64,000 nt of DNA from Manduca sexta (Eukaryota; Arthropoda; Insecta; Lepidoptera; Sphingidae). The translations under genes and the position numbers were made by a program. This document shows positions 22,996 to 34,410 of this stretch, piece after piece. The stretch is taken from positions 1,860,001-1,924,000 of the forward strand of contig NC_051130.1 in assembly GCF_014839805.1 (NCBI RefSeq). The letters run 5' to 3'. Every line of letters begins with the position of its first letter. Within the stretch, counting starts at the first letter, position 1. Below the pieces are notes generated by a model. It saw only the letters and a list, made by a program, of their open reading frames with translations. It did no database searches and was not told the DNA's origin.

Positions 22996-23581
22996 TTGCG
23001 TCGCCTGTCGCCAAAATCATGCCGACCTCTCTGACCTACGTGGTATGAATATTTTGAATGATAATCGACAGGAACTAGGTGATTCAGAGGGCAGCATCAT
23101 TTGGGATCTCGATCGGAAGTCATTGCTATTTGCATTTGCCGGTTTTTTATCCTTGTAATTTAGTCGGATTTGATGGCGTAGTTGTATTGCGTTGTGGTAC
23201 AGTCAGCAACAGAAGTCGTTGAACATAATTTGTTTCCAATATTTCCTAATCATTATCATTTACCATAAGTTGCTGATTAATTTAAAAACAAAACAACTTG
23301 TCATAATTGAACTACAAAAGTAGCTGAACGCTGTCAAACCATTAACTGCTAAACATTACTAGCGACAATTTTTATGTTCTGTAATAAATACAAATGTGGC
23401 TAAAATTAGCAAATTCTTTGTTTTATATGCAAGCTTTTTTTTTCTATTCGTTAAATTGAACCTATCAAGCTTCAAGATACCAATATCGCGAAGCGCAGCG
23501 CACCGCGTTTTTTACTATCAAAACATTGTCGAATAAATACAACAGTCCAGGATGTTAATTAAATTGTTATTTTATAACATA

Positions 23582-23785
23582 CTAGCTTTGGCTCGCTACT
23601 CTGCCCGCGTGAAAAAGTTTTTCAAAGATAAAAGTCGTGCTTTATATTTACCCTGGATAGAAACTAGCGTATAGGGCTTAAGAGTAATGTAGCTTCCTAT
23701 TAGTGAAATATTTTCAAAATCGGTTAAGTAGTTTAGCGAGTTTAGCGTATTCAAACAAACAAACCCTTTAGGTTTATATCTATAC
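23582..23785 (-). repeat. Hel-B copy (Helitron-like)
   Basis: The CTAG end is at 23582-23585. Hel-B body blocks are 'gtagcttcctattagtgaaa', 'ttttcaaaatcggttaagta' and 'caaacaaacaaaccc'. It abuts the next Hel-B copy head to head. Confidence 0.65.
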
Positions 23786-24527
23786 TATTATATAAAGCTG
23801 AAGAGTTTGTTTGTTTGAACGCGCTAATCTCAGGAACTATCGGTCCAAACTGAAAAATTCTTTTTGCGTTGGATAGCCCTTTGTTCGTGGAGTGCTATAG
23901 GCTATATATCATCACGCTATACCCAATAGGAGCGGAACAGTAATGGCCAATCTCAGGAAATACCGGCCCAAACTGAAAAAATATTTTTGCGTTGGATAGC
24001 CCTTTGTTCGTGGAGTGCTATAGGCTACATATCATCACGCTATACCTAATAGGAGCGGAGCAGTAAAAGCTAATCTCAGGAACTACCGGTCCAAATTGAA
24101 AAAATATTTTTGCGTTGGATAGCCCTTTGTTTGTGGAGTGCTCTTAATTATATATCATCACGCTATGACCAATAGGAGCGGAGCAGTAATGAAACATGTT
24201 GCAAAAACGGGGACAATTTATTAGTTTTGAGAGCGTCCGTTGCGTGCGCTGCGTAAACGGTTAAAGTTATGCAACAATGATGTATGACGGGATTGTTCCA
24301 CTTTAAAGTTCTAACAAATATATTATAAAGCAAAAGTCCCCCGCTGCATCCGTCTGCCTAAACGTGTTAAACTCAAAAACTACCCAACGTATTAAGATAA
24401 AATTTGGTATGGAGACAGTTTGAGACCCTGGGAAGAACATAGGCTCCCGGGAAACTACTACTTTTATAACGGAAAACTTTAGCCTGAAAAACTTTATAAC
24501 GCGGGCGGAGCCGCGGGCAAAAGCTAG
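23783..24527 (+). mobile_element. Long Hel-B copy with internal tandem repeat
   Basis: It starts 'tatactattatataaagctg' and 'aagagtttgtttgtttgaac', contains three 123-bp units, then 'ttatgcaacaatgatgtatg' and 'gagaccctgggaagaacata'. It ends with the hairpin 'gcgggcggagccgcgggc', a short spacer and CTAG (24524-24527) followed by T. This is the classic layout of non-autonomous lepidopteran Helitrons. No Rep/helicase coding is present. Confidence 0.75.
23823..24191 (+). repeat. 123-bp tandem repeat, three units
   Basis: Units start at about 23823, 23946 and 24069. Each contains 'taatctcaggaact'-type sequence, 'gcgttggatagccctttgtt', 'gtggagtgctata' and 'caataggagcggagcagtaa'. The inverted sister copy at 24797-25320 has only one unit. 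Confidence 0.8.
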
Positions 24528-24796
24528 TAATAGTATATATTGAAGTTAATAACCAGAATTATAAATTTTTAAGTATGGACAAATCATCTAATATATTAGA
24601 AAGTAATATTATAGCATTAATAGGAATAGGTTAATTACATTTTAAACATCCTATTTTATAGAGCACTGGCCGGTTTAAAAAACAAATGTGTAAATTCAAA
24701 ATTATTCTGACAGGAGATTCTCCTCGAAGGTAATGATTAAAGCTCGAAGGTTTCAACGTAAACGTCAGTTTATTTTTCATATTTTTTAATGGTGTA

Positions 24797-25320
24797 CGAG
24801 CTTTTGCCCGCGGCTCCACCCGCGATATAAAGTTTTTCGGGCTAAAGTTTTCCCTTATAAAAGTCACGCTATATATTTTCCCGTAAGCCTATGTTCTTCC
24901 CAGGGTCTCAAACTGTCCCCATACCAAATTTCATCTTTATACGTTGGGTAGTTTTTGAGTTTAACACGTTCAGGCAGACAGATGCAGCGGGGACTTTGTT
25001 TTATTATATATTTATGTAGAACTTTTTAAGAGGAACAATCCCGTCATACATCATTGTTGCATAACTTTAACCGTTTAAGCAGCGCACGCAACAGAAGCTC
25101 TCAAAACTAATAAATTTTGCCCGTTTTTGCAACATGTTTCATTACTGCTCCGCTCCTATTGGTCATAGCGTAATGATATATAGCCTATAGCACTCCACTA
25201 ACAAAGGGTTATCCAACACAAAAATATTTTTCAGTCTGAACCGGTAGTTCCTGAGATTAGCGCGGTCAAACAAACAAACAAACTCTTCAGCTTTATATAA
25301 TAAATAGTATAGAAGTATAG
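24797..25320 (-). mobile_element. Long Hel-B copy, inverted partner
   Basis: The same element as 23783-24527 but on the opposite strand and with a single 123-bp unit. The end reads 'acgag' in place of CTAG. With its partner it forms a large inverted repeat, tail to tail, separated by 269 bp (24528-24796). Confidence 0.75.
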
Positions 25321-25479
25321 ATTCAATAATGAGATTCATCAATTAATGTATTGTCAAGTTATAAAATGTTTAGCGACTTTTGTAACATTGAAGTGATAAC
25401 CTTAATCTGTACTTTTCTTTGGTAAGTGATTTATGGTCCGTTTTAATGTTCAGGAGTTATGTAAATTAGTATTTGTTCA

Positions 25480-25700
25480 TCGACTTTTGTTGCTGACCGT
25501 ACGACCACCGTTCTGAAGTTCCAGGTTCGAATACCGAGTCATGAAAAGTGTTGTAGAGTTTTTCTGTTCAATTTCAGCATGGTGTCCGATTATGCCAGAT
25601 ATGGCGAAAGACGGAACAGACACAGTGAAAAGTAGATGCCCTAAGTTGCACCTCTGCCTACCTCTTTGGGGATAAAGGTGTAATGTGTTTATGCCTATCG
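25480..25700 (+). repeat. SINE-2 copy
   Basis: Box B 'aggttcgaataccgagtc' is followed by 'gtgtccgattatgccagata', 'tggcgaaagacggaacagac', 'gtgaaaagtagatgccc' and the tail 'cctctttggggataaaggtg'. A minus-strand ORF across it is a shadow. Confidence 0.7.
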
Positions 25701-26472
25701 CCGGAATTGTGTCAAGTTCTTGTGTTGTTGGCGCCCTGGCTAATCTAAGCGCTATTGTCGGTATTGCCAAAATTTTGTCGGTCTTCTGTCTTGGTAATTT
25801 AGAATGTGATTATTTGGAATGAGGCATTTCAGTAGGATAGTCGCTTATAACTTGGATGGAAATAGATCCGGTACTAAATCAATACAATCCTCGTTTTTTT
25901 TATCCTTACCACTAGCTCAGCCAAGTGTCAATAGATCTTCATATGTTTGGAAAAAAATACGTTAAAAGCAATAAATATTCTCTTTATTCTCTTTGTATAT
26001 TTGTTATTCCTGATCACAATGAGCGATTAATTTTGTCTCGTTTCGACAATTGTGTTCAGATCTTCATTGTCCATTCATTGTTAATGAAATATAATAAATT
26101 GGGAAGTGTGAGTCGGTGTTATTTGTTGAGGGTTCTGTACGTCACGTGATGGTACGAGTTTCTAATACAATTATTTTTGTTTTTGCTTTAAAACTTATAG
26201 AAGTAAATGATAATATTAATACAAATTTGAAATTGTATTCTGATATAGACAGTATGGCAGAAATCAAAAACTAATAAAAAAAACTCAGAGGCCTAATTTT
26301 TTTCAAATTATTGTTCAGAGAATTGTGAAACTTTTAGTTAATTACGATTAAAAATACATTTTTAAACTTACGGTACACAAACAGACTGCCCTATGTCACG
26401 GCCCCTAGGAAGTCTTAGCTACTTCTGCTAATGGAACCCCGAAAATATATTTATACGACATTGTTTTTTGTA
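25701..26472. other. Unannotated stretch
   Basis: No gene or repeat family was recognised. Confidence 0.35.
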
Positions 26473-26486
26473 GGGTAATTATGCGA

Positions 26487-27005
26487 TGAGCCCTGTGGCT
26501 CGGGGCATCTAAAGAATTCCGCCACGTTATCCCCTGCCTGTCGTAAGAGGCGACTAATTGGGGCTTAGAGCGAGTCGCGGGCGAACAGTGGGGGGCTGCT
26601 CGCTCGACTACAGCGACTCTGAGGTGGACGACAATGCGGGCAGTAGGTCTCCCGATGTCGTAGACTCCAAAAGAGTCATTCAGCTTGTGGGGCATCTTAG
26701 CCCCTTCAATTAGAGAGGTGCCGCAATGCGGTATCGCGCTGGGACGGTTCCGAGCAGCTATCTTAGTGCAACAAGATACCCCGGGGCCGTCCCGTATGCG
26801 CCGAAGAAGGCCACCGCGGGTTTTGGTTGGTATGCCGGTGTAGGGTATACAAGGGTTAGGGACTCGGTCCAACGCTCACTCGGATGATGTTATACTCCCG
26901 AGTGTCGACATTGGTCCGTAAGACCGGTGAAACCAACATAACCATTCCACTGACCCTCTGAGTGGTGGTAGCGATAACGCGTTTTTTCCCCGCGTAAAAA
27001 AAAAA
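26487..27005 (+). mobile_element. GC-rich retroposon with poly(A) and 14-bp target duplication
   Basis: A 519-bp insert, far richer in GC than its flanks, ends in ten A residues (26996-27005). It is bounded by the exact direct repeat 'gggtaattatgcga' at 26473-26486 and 27006-27019. This is the signature of target-primed reverse transcription. Internal phrases such as 'cctgtcgtaagaggcgacta' and 'ggttttggttggtatgccgg' resemble dispersed LINE-related sequences I have seen in Lepidoptera, but I cannot name the family. A 155-codon minus-strand ORF overlaps it and is probably fortuitous in GC-rich DNA. Confidence 0.75.
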
Positions 27006-27195
27006 GGGTAATTATGCGACGGGTTTGTGAGTTATGAATATTGTTCTACCACGACCGTGGTTTGAATAAAATAGGGGGGTTGATTTTTAGGGCCTAAAGC
27101 GGTTGTAAAATTAGCCCTGAATTATATTATGCAATATATTGTTGCTGTGAAATATAATGCGCGTGCAATAGCACTTTACAATAGGTATGTGGCGA

Positions 27196-27496
27196 GTGCT
27201 AAGTTGACAGTGGAACGTGTTGCCGAAACGAACATCCGCAGGATTTCCAAGGATACGCTCCTCTGATTTTCTAAGGTTATGTGTGTATTCTCTGTGAATT
27301 ATCGCTTGATTTAAAGGTGAAGGAAAACGTCGTGAGGAAGCCTGCATACTTGAGAAATTCTCTATAAGAAATTGATGAGTACGTGAAGTCTGCCATTCCT
27401 CACTAGGCTAGCGTCGTGGACTAGCTAATTCCTCTCGGTAGTAGAGGAGGTCCGTGCCCAGCAGTGGGACAGTATACACAGGGCTGATATTATATG
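27196..27496 (+). repeat. SINE-1 copy, diverged
   Basis: The body is recognisable from 'gtggaacgtgttgccgaaac' through 'cgtgaggaagcctgcatact' to 'acagggctgatattatat'. The A box is lost and small deletions occur, so this is an older copy. Confidence 0.65.
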
Positions 27497-28374
27497 CATT
27501 GTTGTGTTCTCGATTCAATGGCATTGTGTCTAGCTGGCGTTTAAGAATTATGAGAATTTTATTTATGTCTGTTTGGAGGATATTGTAGTTGCTACGGATT
27601 ATAAGCCTTAATGACTCCGGATGATGAGAACAGTGCATACTTTTTATTTATAGTTCTGCTTACAATCATGCGTGTTGTCTCAAAATTCCATAAAATTACT
27701 GAGTATCTCACCCGTTCTTCTCTGGTGAGAATTGCTTTCCGATCTGGTAGAATTAATATTGACAGAATCTAAATAATGTATAACATTTTACAGGTATCAA
27801 TAAATTATTTCACTTCATTTCAAGTGTACGTGGTCAAGTGTCAACAAATTATTCAAATCACCGAAAATCAATCTTCAAGGTTAGCTATAGGGTATATTAT
27901 GTTTTCATAGGATCATCAAATGTAGTATGTATGAACAGCCGTCTTACCTAACTCGATTCCCAGCCGAGATTTGAACCCATATCAGTTCAAAACTAACAAA
28001 TCAATCAAGAGAAGGTGTGAGGTCGCTAGGTGGCGAGCGGTGACCACTGACGGTGCCACTGATAAGGGATGCTGGCGCCCTATGATCACACGCATCGTAC
28101 CACGACTAGAATTGGCATGATTAATAAATTCGTATTGAGTAATGTTTTGATTAATTATTATATAAATATTTGCTAAATATAATATAGGCTTATTTTCATT
28201 TATTATTTTTTTATAAATTGAAATATAGTACCTACACTGTTTTTCGATTTGGTTTAATTCGAAACCTAACAGGTCGACGGTCTAAGTATGCCGTCACAAG
28301 ATGGTAAAGGTGTTAACCTACTATGAAATATAAAAAAATAGGAAGATGTTGCACTTTACTCGTGATAGGTATCT
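27497..28374. other. Unannotated stretch
   Basis: No gene was recognised. The segment 27940-28100 contains tRNA-like 'cccagccgagatttgaaccc' on the minus strand and may be another SINE head, but no cloverleaf can be made. Confidence 0.3.
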
Positions 28375-28730
28375 TCGTGAGAGTCCGCTTGGGTAGTTAC
28401 CACCGTAATGTCTATTTCTGCCGCCAAGCAGCAGTGTGTAGTCACTGTTGTGTTCAGGTTTGTAGGACATTGTAGCCAGTGCAACTACTGGACATAATAG
28501 GACTTAACATCTCACGTCTCAGGATAGCGAACGCAGTGGAATACCAAACAATACTTTGTAATTCAAGGTACTAGATGGTGTTTCTACTGTTTATGGGCGG
28601 TCGTATCGCTTACCATCAGTCGAACGGCAAGCTCGTCTCAACATAAAGCTATAAAAAAAAGTTCCAAATTAGAATCCTAGGTAGGACAACTGTTTTTTTC
28701 CTTTGCACTACAATGTCGTCACAAATTCAC
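28375..28730 (+). repeat. Rep-G copy 2, long
   Basis: This is the plus-strand counterpart of 8560-9050, sharing 'agtccgcttgggtag', 'tgtctatttctgccgccaag', 'gacattgtagccagtgcaac', 'ttctactgtttatgggcggt' and 'ggtaggacaactgttttttt'. The family is about 350-480 bp long and of unknown class. Confidence 0.6.
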
Positions 28731-29039
28731 CGATAATTTCGTAGAAGCTTTTAGCTTCGTATCAAAGACAAACCTTAAACCTTAACCTTATATCCAGTGG
28801 TCGTTATCTAGGCCGATACAAATATCCACCAAGGAGCGTGGTTGTCTCTTCCAGCGCTGCAGGTCGTGGTACATTTCGGTGGTGGTTTTTGTTCGTTTTG
28901 CCGCTGAGCCAGGCTCGGCCCACGAGCGCCACGCCGCTAAGCGACTAAACGTGTATTGTGTTCTTGGAACAGGTTCAATGCGGGAGGTGGGAATGTTTGG
29001 ATGAGGTATTGGTTGGTTGGTATAAGATATTGGCCCTTG

Positions 29040-29232
29040 TCACGGGCCATACGATTGCTTAATACTATATCCTAGAACTTGGATATATTTATATGTAACC
29101 TGTCGGAATTCACAGAAATGGCTCGTAGATGTACTGAAATCAATTGTTAAGATTAAATCTGTATAACATCGCATTAGTATCAACTGTTATGGTGTTATAA
29201 TAGATGTATAAATAAAAAAAAAAAAAAAAAAA
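29040..29232 (+). repeat. Probable retroposon 3' end: AATAAA and A19
   Basis: A run of 19 A residues (29214-29232) follows 'atgtataaataaa', in which AATAAA overlaps the run. This is the form of a reverse-transcribed polyadenylated end, either a 5'-truncated LINE or a processed copy. No target duplication was found, so the left edge is only a guess. Confidence 0.35.
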
Positions 29233-30261
29233 CAGATTAAGTTTGGCAATAATTATTTTTTTTTGTCATAGAATTTTAAGATTTATTGCACGTTTTATTT
29301 TTATTTGGCGAAACTTTGATGATTTTTTTTATGTTACTAAGCACTAGTTATTGAAGCAAGAGATGATTATTGATGTTGTAGATCATGATGATTTAATGTC
29401 ATATTATTTTAGAATACATTTACTGTTCTGTTTTTAATTATTAGTTTTATTTTTCTAAAGCAGCTTTCAATTGTTTCTCTATAAAATATTTTAATGTAAA
29501 AAATAAAAAAAAATGTTTTTGGCCAAAATATTCATACTCATCTAACAATAACGGCACTTAAGAATGATTATAAAGTAGTTAGTGTAAATTGCAGGTTCGG
29601 GTTAATCTTTAAATTAAAAATAAAAAAAGTACTATCCAACACCGCATCCACTGAGCACACTCATTATTAAATCAGCGACAAAAGCGCCTGGAATGTGTCG
29701 GGCGCGAGTTAAAAAACTTTTCGATATAAAAAAAAAATATAACGATCCTTTATCAGATCGGGTCGAGATAATGGAGTGACCCATTTAAGAATTGAATCAT
29801 TCATTGCACCCAAACAAACATAAGTTTTGCACTCAAAAAACTACCAAACACATTGGCGATGTATGAAAAAAATTTTTTGGATACGCAAATATAAATTTGT
29901 TATCGGAATAAAATATTTAGTTCGCACCGCAATGTTTGTTTTGGAAAATCTAAATACGGTGAATAATAACTATAAATAATGATGACAATATTAAAGAGAA
30001 CGTTTTCGTTCAATATGTACCTTTTTATTTGTATATTGCGTGCCATTTTCATTTATTTTTATCGTTAAGGACTCGAAGTTAGAACAAAACCAAATAGGGC
30101 GGGGAACTGTAGAGATAAATTAGGACAAAGACCGTTAAAATTATGCAGATGTAAGCCGACAGTTTCATGAACAATTTAACTACCCCGCGTAATTCTTTTT
30201 TCAAAAAGATTTTTTCTAAAATGTGAGTTTTATATTAAAGTCGTCATGTTATTTTATTATT
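29233..30261. other. Unannotated AT-rich stretch
   Basis: No gene or repeat family was recognised. Confidence 0.35.
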
Positions 30262-30470
30262 TTTTGCTCGCAGCTTCGTCCGCGTGACAGAGTTTTTCCG
30301 GGATAAAACTCCTGCTGTATATTTCCCAGGATAAAAAGCCTGTAGCACTTACGGTACTACATTACTCCTTTCTAGTTCCTAGTACCAGAAAAAATCAAAT
30401 CAGTAATAGTTTCTGAGATTAGCGCGTTCAAACAACAAAAGTATTCGCCTTTATAGTATCGATAGTAATT
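30262..30470 (-). repeat. Hel-B copy (Helitron-like)
   Basis: 'tttgctcgcagcttcgtccg' is followed by 'agtttttccgggataaaact', 'ttctgagattagcgcgttca' and 'cctttatagtatcgatag'. The CTAG end is worn away. Confidence 0.6.
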
Positions 30471-31469
30471 TTGTGGTACATAAAATGTTTCCGAAGTGGG
30501 AATCATTTCATAGTGAGACAAGAATTATTTGAGATTCATTTGTGTCATTACTAGTAACCCTGTGAAGGTCATTATTTCGCAATCTAAGAACGCTGTCATT
30601 AGACTAATTTTATTTATTAAAAGCTGATTCAACAGACGCTGTTCTGTTTTACTATGATATTGTATTCGAATTGGTATTATTAATGAAAAAGATTTTATTC
30701 AGAAACAGCGTTTATTATTGTAATGCTCACATTCTGTCAATCGCTGACAGCTATGTAAAATTAATATTATTTTCTAATGTTCCGCTCAACTTCCTGAATT
30801 TTTTCTATCATAAGAACCTTCGGACAATAAAAAACACAACAAAAGAGAATTAGCGAAATTGTTCCATCCGTCCACGCGTGATGCGATGACCAAAGGAAAT
30901 AGAGATTCATTTCTATATACGTATATATATTTTTTATATATGTTATATTTTAGCCCCAGACGCAAATAGAAGCTGTTATCAGTACGACGTCAATTTTTGT
31001 CCTTATCAATCTATCTATCTCTTCCATGGTTCTTAAACATAATAGTTGGCAGTTACATAATGTTTACGTAAAACCAATAAAAAACTATTGATTTCCAAAT
31101 CTTTCTTCGGATATGCCGTGATGCGGAGTAATTTAATATTATGTATTCCAATCGTTCGGCACGCGTTTTCCCTTTTTTATAATGGCTGGTTCAGGCACGG
31201 AAAATATTACGTTCGGTTAATGGACTCAATAAAATGTGCGTGGCGGAGTTAAGGGCTTGCGCAGACTGACGACAAAAAATCGTGTCAAATAAATCAGTGA
31301 GAGATGCGTACCTTGGTGGTATTTACTTAGACAGCATTCATTAGGTGGAGTGAGGATACTTTGCTCGATAAAAAAACTTACGATAATAATTGTATGTTAC
31401 TGAATTTCGCGAGGAAGCTTCATTTGATTGCTTAGTAACATTATTTTGGTTTATGGACAGGGCAAAGTA
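30471..31469. other. Unannotated AT-rich stretch
   Basis: No gene was recognised. A 60-codon ORF at 30671-30853 has no motif. Confidence 0.35.
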
Positions 31470-31690
31470 ATCCCAATGCACCTGACGGTAACTGGAGTGG
31501 GATCTAATAGAATCTCAACTGACGAGAAATAATTACCTTTGGTCAGTCGACACAATTATATCGGCCTGTTGGAACCGGGTATACACAGGCTGATCCCGGA
31601 ACGCGACACTTACGTAGGCCACTATGGCGGGTTTTAACACCTTGTGTACGGTGATCACTATCCGGGCGGATATAAAACATATCCCACTAC
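31470..31690 (-). repeat. Rep-F copy, near full length
   Basis: The inverse of 44038-44258. Shared blocks include 'tggtcagtcgacacaattat', 'ggctgatcccggaacgcgac', 'taggccactatggcgggttt' and 'gtgtacggtgatcactatcc'. Confidence 0.65.
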
Positions 31691-32010
31691 CACTAAATGC
31701 TTGTCTTAATACATGTAGTAATACCTCCTAGAGCGGAATTAATAATTTCATGGCACATATTAAATGAATATACGCTGTAATACCCTTTAAGCAGTGACAC
31801 AAAATTCATTTTCCTAATCAAAACAACCCAACATTTAACTGTAGGTGTCCGTAAAAAAATTGGAATGGAAACTATTTTGTACAAATTCATAAATTACCTT
31901 TATAATATTTATGTCGATCAGTGGCGAAGAGACCATATAACCAAATTCCTGCCGGCTTCCCTTTCGTAATTTATGTAAAACCTAATTATCAAGGCCGCAT
32001 TTATGCATAT

Positions 32011-32343
32011 TATAATAAATAATAATATCAGCCCTGTGTTATATACTTGCCCACTGCTGAGCACGGGCCTCCTCTACTACTGAGAGGGATTAGGCCTTAG
32101 TCCACCACGCTGGCCTAGTGCGGATTGGTAGACTTCACACACCTTCGAAATTCCTATAGAGAACTTCTCAGATGTGCAGGTTTCCTCACGATGTTTTCCT
32201 TCACCGTTAAAGCGGACGATAAATTCACAAAGAATACACACATGATTTTCTAGAAAAGTCAGAGGTGTGTGTCCTTGGGATTTGAACCTGCGGACATTCG
32301 TCTCGGCAGTCCGTTCCACACCCAACTAGGCTACCGCCACTTT
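32011..32343 (-). mobile_element. SINE-1 copy, full length with 11-bp target duplication
   Basis: A complete copy on the minus strand, with box B 'ggttcaaatccc' and A-box 'tagcctagttgg'. It is flanked by 'tttatgcatat' at 32000-32010 and 32344-32354. It is almost identical to the copy at 33770-34094. Confidence 0.85.
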
Positions 32344-32767
32344 TTTATGCATATAATTAGAAACTATAAGTTATGTCGGATTCCTTTCCGGAAAATTTCG
32401 CCCTTAACTGAAATCAAACGTAGACAAAAAATCGCAAAATCGCAAGCTCGCACCGAGCCTACATTATAATTTTTTATCGGAGACATAGCGTGCCGCGCCT
32501 GTCTAGCTTCTGTAATTACTAGACCCAGCCTAGCCGACCTAGCCGACCTTCGCGTTTGTATTGTTGTAATTTATAGTAGAGTTCTCGTTAAAGACGTCTA
32601 GACCATTTTTTCGTATATGAAAGGCTCTGCAGGGACGTACTAAAGTTTGGATAGGGTCTCTAATGTCCTACAATGTCATTGTTAAAGTTAAAATGCAATA
32701 GGGCGATGTTGTACCATAAAAAAATTTAGTTGAGTTACCTTATGTATAAATTATATACTTATGTATA

Positions 32768-32960
32768 TATTAAAATATAGAGCTGGACAGTGTATTTGTT
32801 TGTTTCAACACGCTACTGTCAGAAATGACTAAATCGATTTCGATTTATGTTCACTAAGAGCTACATTACTGTTGAGAGCTATAAGGCTACTTCTTGTCCC
32901 GGGAAAATATTTATCCCAGTAAAAAGTTTTCACGTGGGTAAAGCTGCACGCAAAAGCTAG
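32768..32960 (+). repeat. Hel-B copy (Helitron-like)
   Basis: It ends 'acgcaaaagctag' (CTAG at 32957-32960) followed by T. Body blocks include 'ttgtcccgggaaaatattta' and 'tttgtttgtttcaacacgct'. Confidence 0.65.
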
Positions 32961-33476
32961 TATTTAATAAGAACAGCCACTTCAAGGAGGTAAATTGAAG
33001 GCATTTCTTATCGCTTAAAGTTAAGATATAATATCGATGGAATCATCGTCTCGCGCTGTCGACATTTTTATGTGCAACATAGTGACATTGTCTAAAAGGA
33101 ATACAATTTTCGTGGAAACCGCCTTTTAATGCCGTTTATATTAACGTCTTTTAAATATAGTATTTAATAATAAGTAGGGGGAGGGGGGACCCACTTTAAC
33201 TCATTCACAGTCCGGCCCTGTCCAGCAAGATAGCGACATATTTCATTATAACTTAATTTTGTGTAATATTTGGGAACATGCCCATGTAATGGAATAAATA
33301 TTTATAACATTTTATATAATATTTCTGAGAAAATGTTAACTTAAGTAAAAATGTTACTCAAATATTAAACCAGATTTGCTTATTGTAGATTGATTATGCG
33401 ATATGAAATTATTATGAGCTACGTCATATTACATTTTGAAGGACATTATAGCCAAAGCTACAAAGCCCTTTGACGG

Positions 33477-33566
33477 GAGAAAACTGTAATATAAAAAACC
33501 ACAATAAAATCCGTAAAAATAGTTATTTTAATGTCTAACATTCGCGTTAACATAAGAAATCATTAG
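33477..33566. repeat. Fold-D right half
   Basis: 'aaaccacaataaaatccgta' is followed by the family flank 'tgtctaacattcgcgttaac' and 'ataagaaatcatt'. The left arm is missing. Confidence 0.6.
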
Positions 33567-33594
33567 AATGTTTGTAGATCGAATTAATTTATTC

Positions 33595-33768
33595 GTCGAA
33601 CATAATTTATCCGCGACTGCTTCGGGTCTTGAGTGGTTTAAATTTGTTCCTGATATGGCGATAGGCTCGCCCCCTATCACATCATGGGACTGAACACACT
33701 TGGTGAAAATAGGGTGCCCTTGTTGCGAGTTTGCATACCCCTGCGGTAATAAAGACGTGATCTGTATA
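33595..33768 (+). repeat. SINE-2 copy interrupted at its tail
   Basis: 'cctgatatggcgataggctc', 'cccctatcacatcatgggac', 'gaacacacttggtgaaaata' and the tail 'cctgcggtaataaagacgtg' identify the family. The SINE-1 at 33770 was inserted directly after the tail. Confidence 0.65.
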
Positions 33769-33769
33769 A

Positions 33770-34094
33770 TAATAATAATATCAGCCCTGTATTATATATT
33801 TGCCCACTGCTGAGCACGGGCCTCCTCTACTACTGAGAGGGATTAGGCCTTAGTCCACCACGCTGGCCTAGTGCGGATTGGTAGACTTCACACACCTTCG
33901 AAATTCCTATAGAGAACTTCTCAGATGTACAGGTTTCCTCACGATGTTTTCCTTCACCGTTAAAGCGAACGATAAATTCACAAAGAATACACACATGATT
34001 TTTTAGAAAAGTCAGAGGTGTGTGCCCTTGGGATTTGAACCTGCGGACATTCGTCTCGGCAGTCCGTTCTACACCCAACTAGGCTATCGCCGCT
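33770..34094 (-). mobile_element. SINE-1 copy, full length with 9-bp target duplication
   Basis: A near-identical sister of 32011-32343. The conceptual translations of a shared 82-codon frame differ at one residue. It is flanked by 'atctgtata' at 33761-33769 and 34095-34103, a different duplication from the sister copy, so the two inserted independently. Confidence 0.85.
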
Positions 34095-34153
34095 ATCTGT
34101 ATATTTTTGTTTTATCTAAATAAAACAGCCCTTAAACTAAAGCGACTTAGATT

Positions 34154-34183
34154 CTTTTGTCGATACAATTGTATCGACAAAAG
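34154..34183. repeat. 30-bp perfect palindrome
   Basis: Exact dyad symmetry with no spacer, centred on CAATTG between 34168 and 34169. Half-site: 'cttttgtcgatacaa'. It lies nine bases before a longer palindrome and shares the word 'aattgtatcg' with the gap between them. Confidence 0.9.
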
Positions 34184-34192
34184 GAATTGTAT

Positions 34193-34244
34193 CGGAATCA
34201 ATCGTTACAAGTGCATAATTATGCACTTGTAACGATTGATTCCG
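34193..34244. repeat. 52-bp perfect palindrome
   Basis: Exact dyad symmetry over 52 bases, centred between 34218 and 34219 at AATT, with no loop. Outer words are 'cggaatcaatcgtt' and its complement. The symmetry breaks at the next base on both sides. Such a structure can extrude as a cruciform. It carries no coding sequence. Confidence 0.92.
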
Positions 34245-34410
34245 TCTAGGAATCAGTTCCGGACGAGTGGCCCCGCTCGGTTGCTGATTGCTGGTCGCAA
34301 GCCATTTGTTTACACCTGCGTTCTGGTCTACAGATTACAGCAGACGTGATTTACGATGTTTTATATAATAATACTTGTATACATCTCTTTCAAAGTATAT
34401 TTAAAGCTGC

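Noticed and set aside
26405..26872. 155-codon minus-strand ORF
   Set aside because: It lies antisense within a GC-rich retroposon, where few stops are expected, and crosses the insertion boundary into the host flank. No domain is seen.
32077..34078. Two 82-codon minus-strand ORFs, nearly identical
   Set aside because: Both are the same frame through the two SINE-1 copies. The similarity is due to the repeat, not to a protein family.
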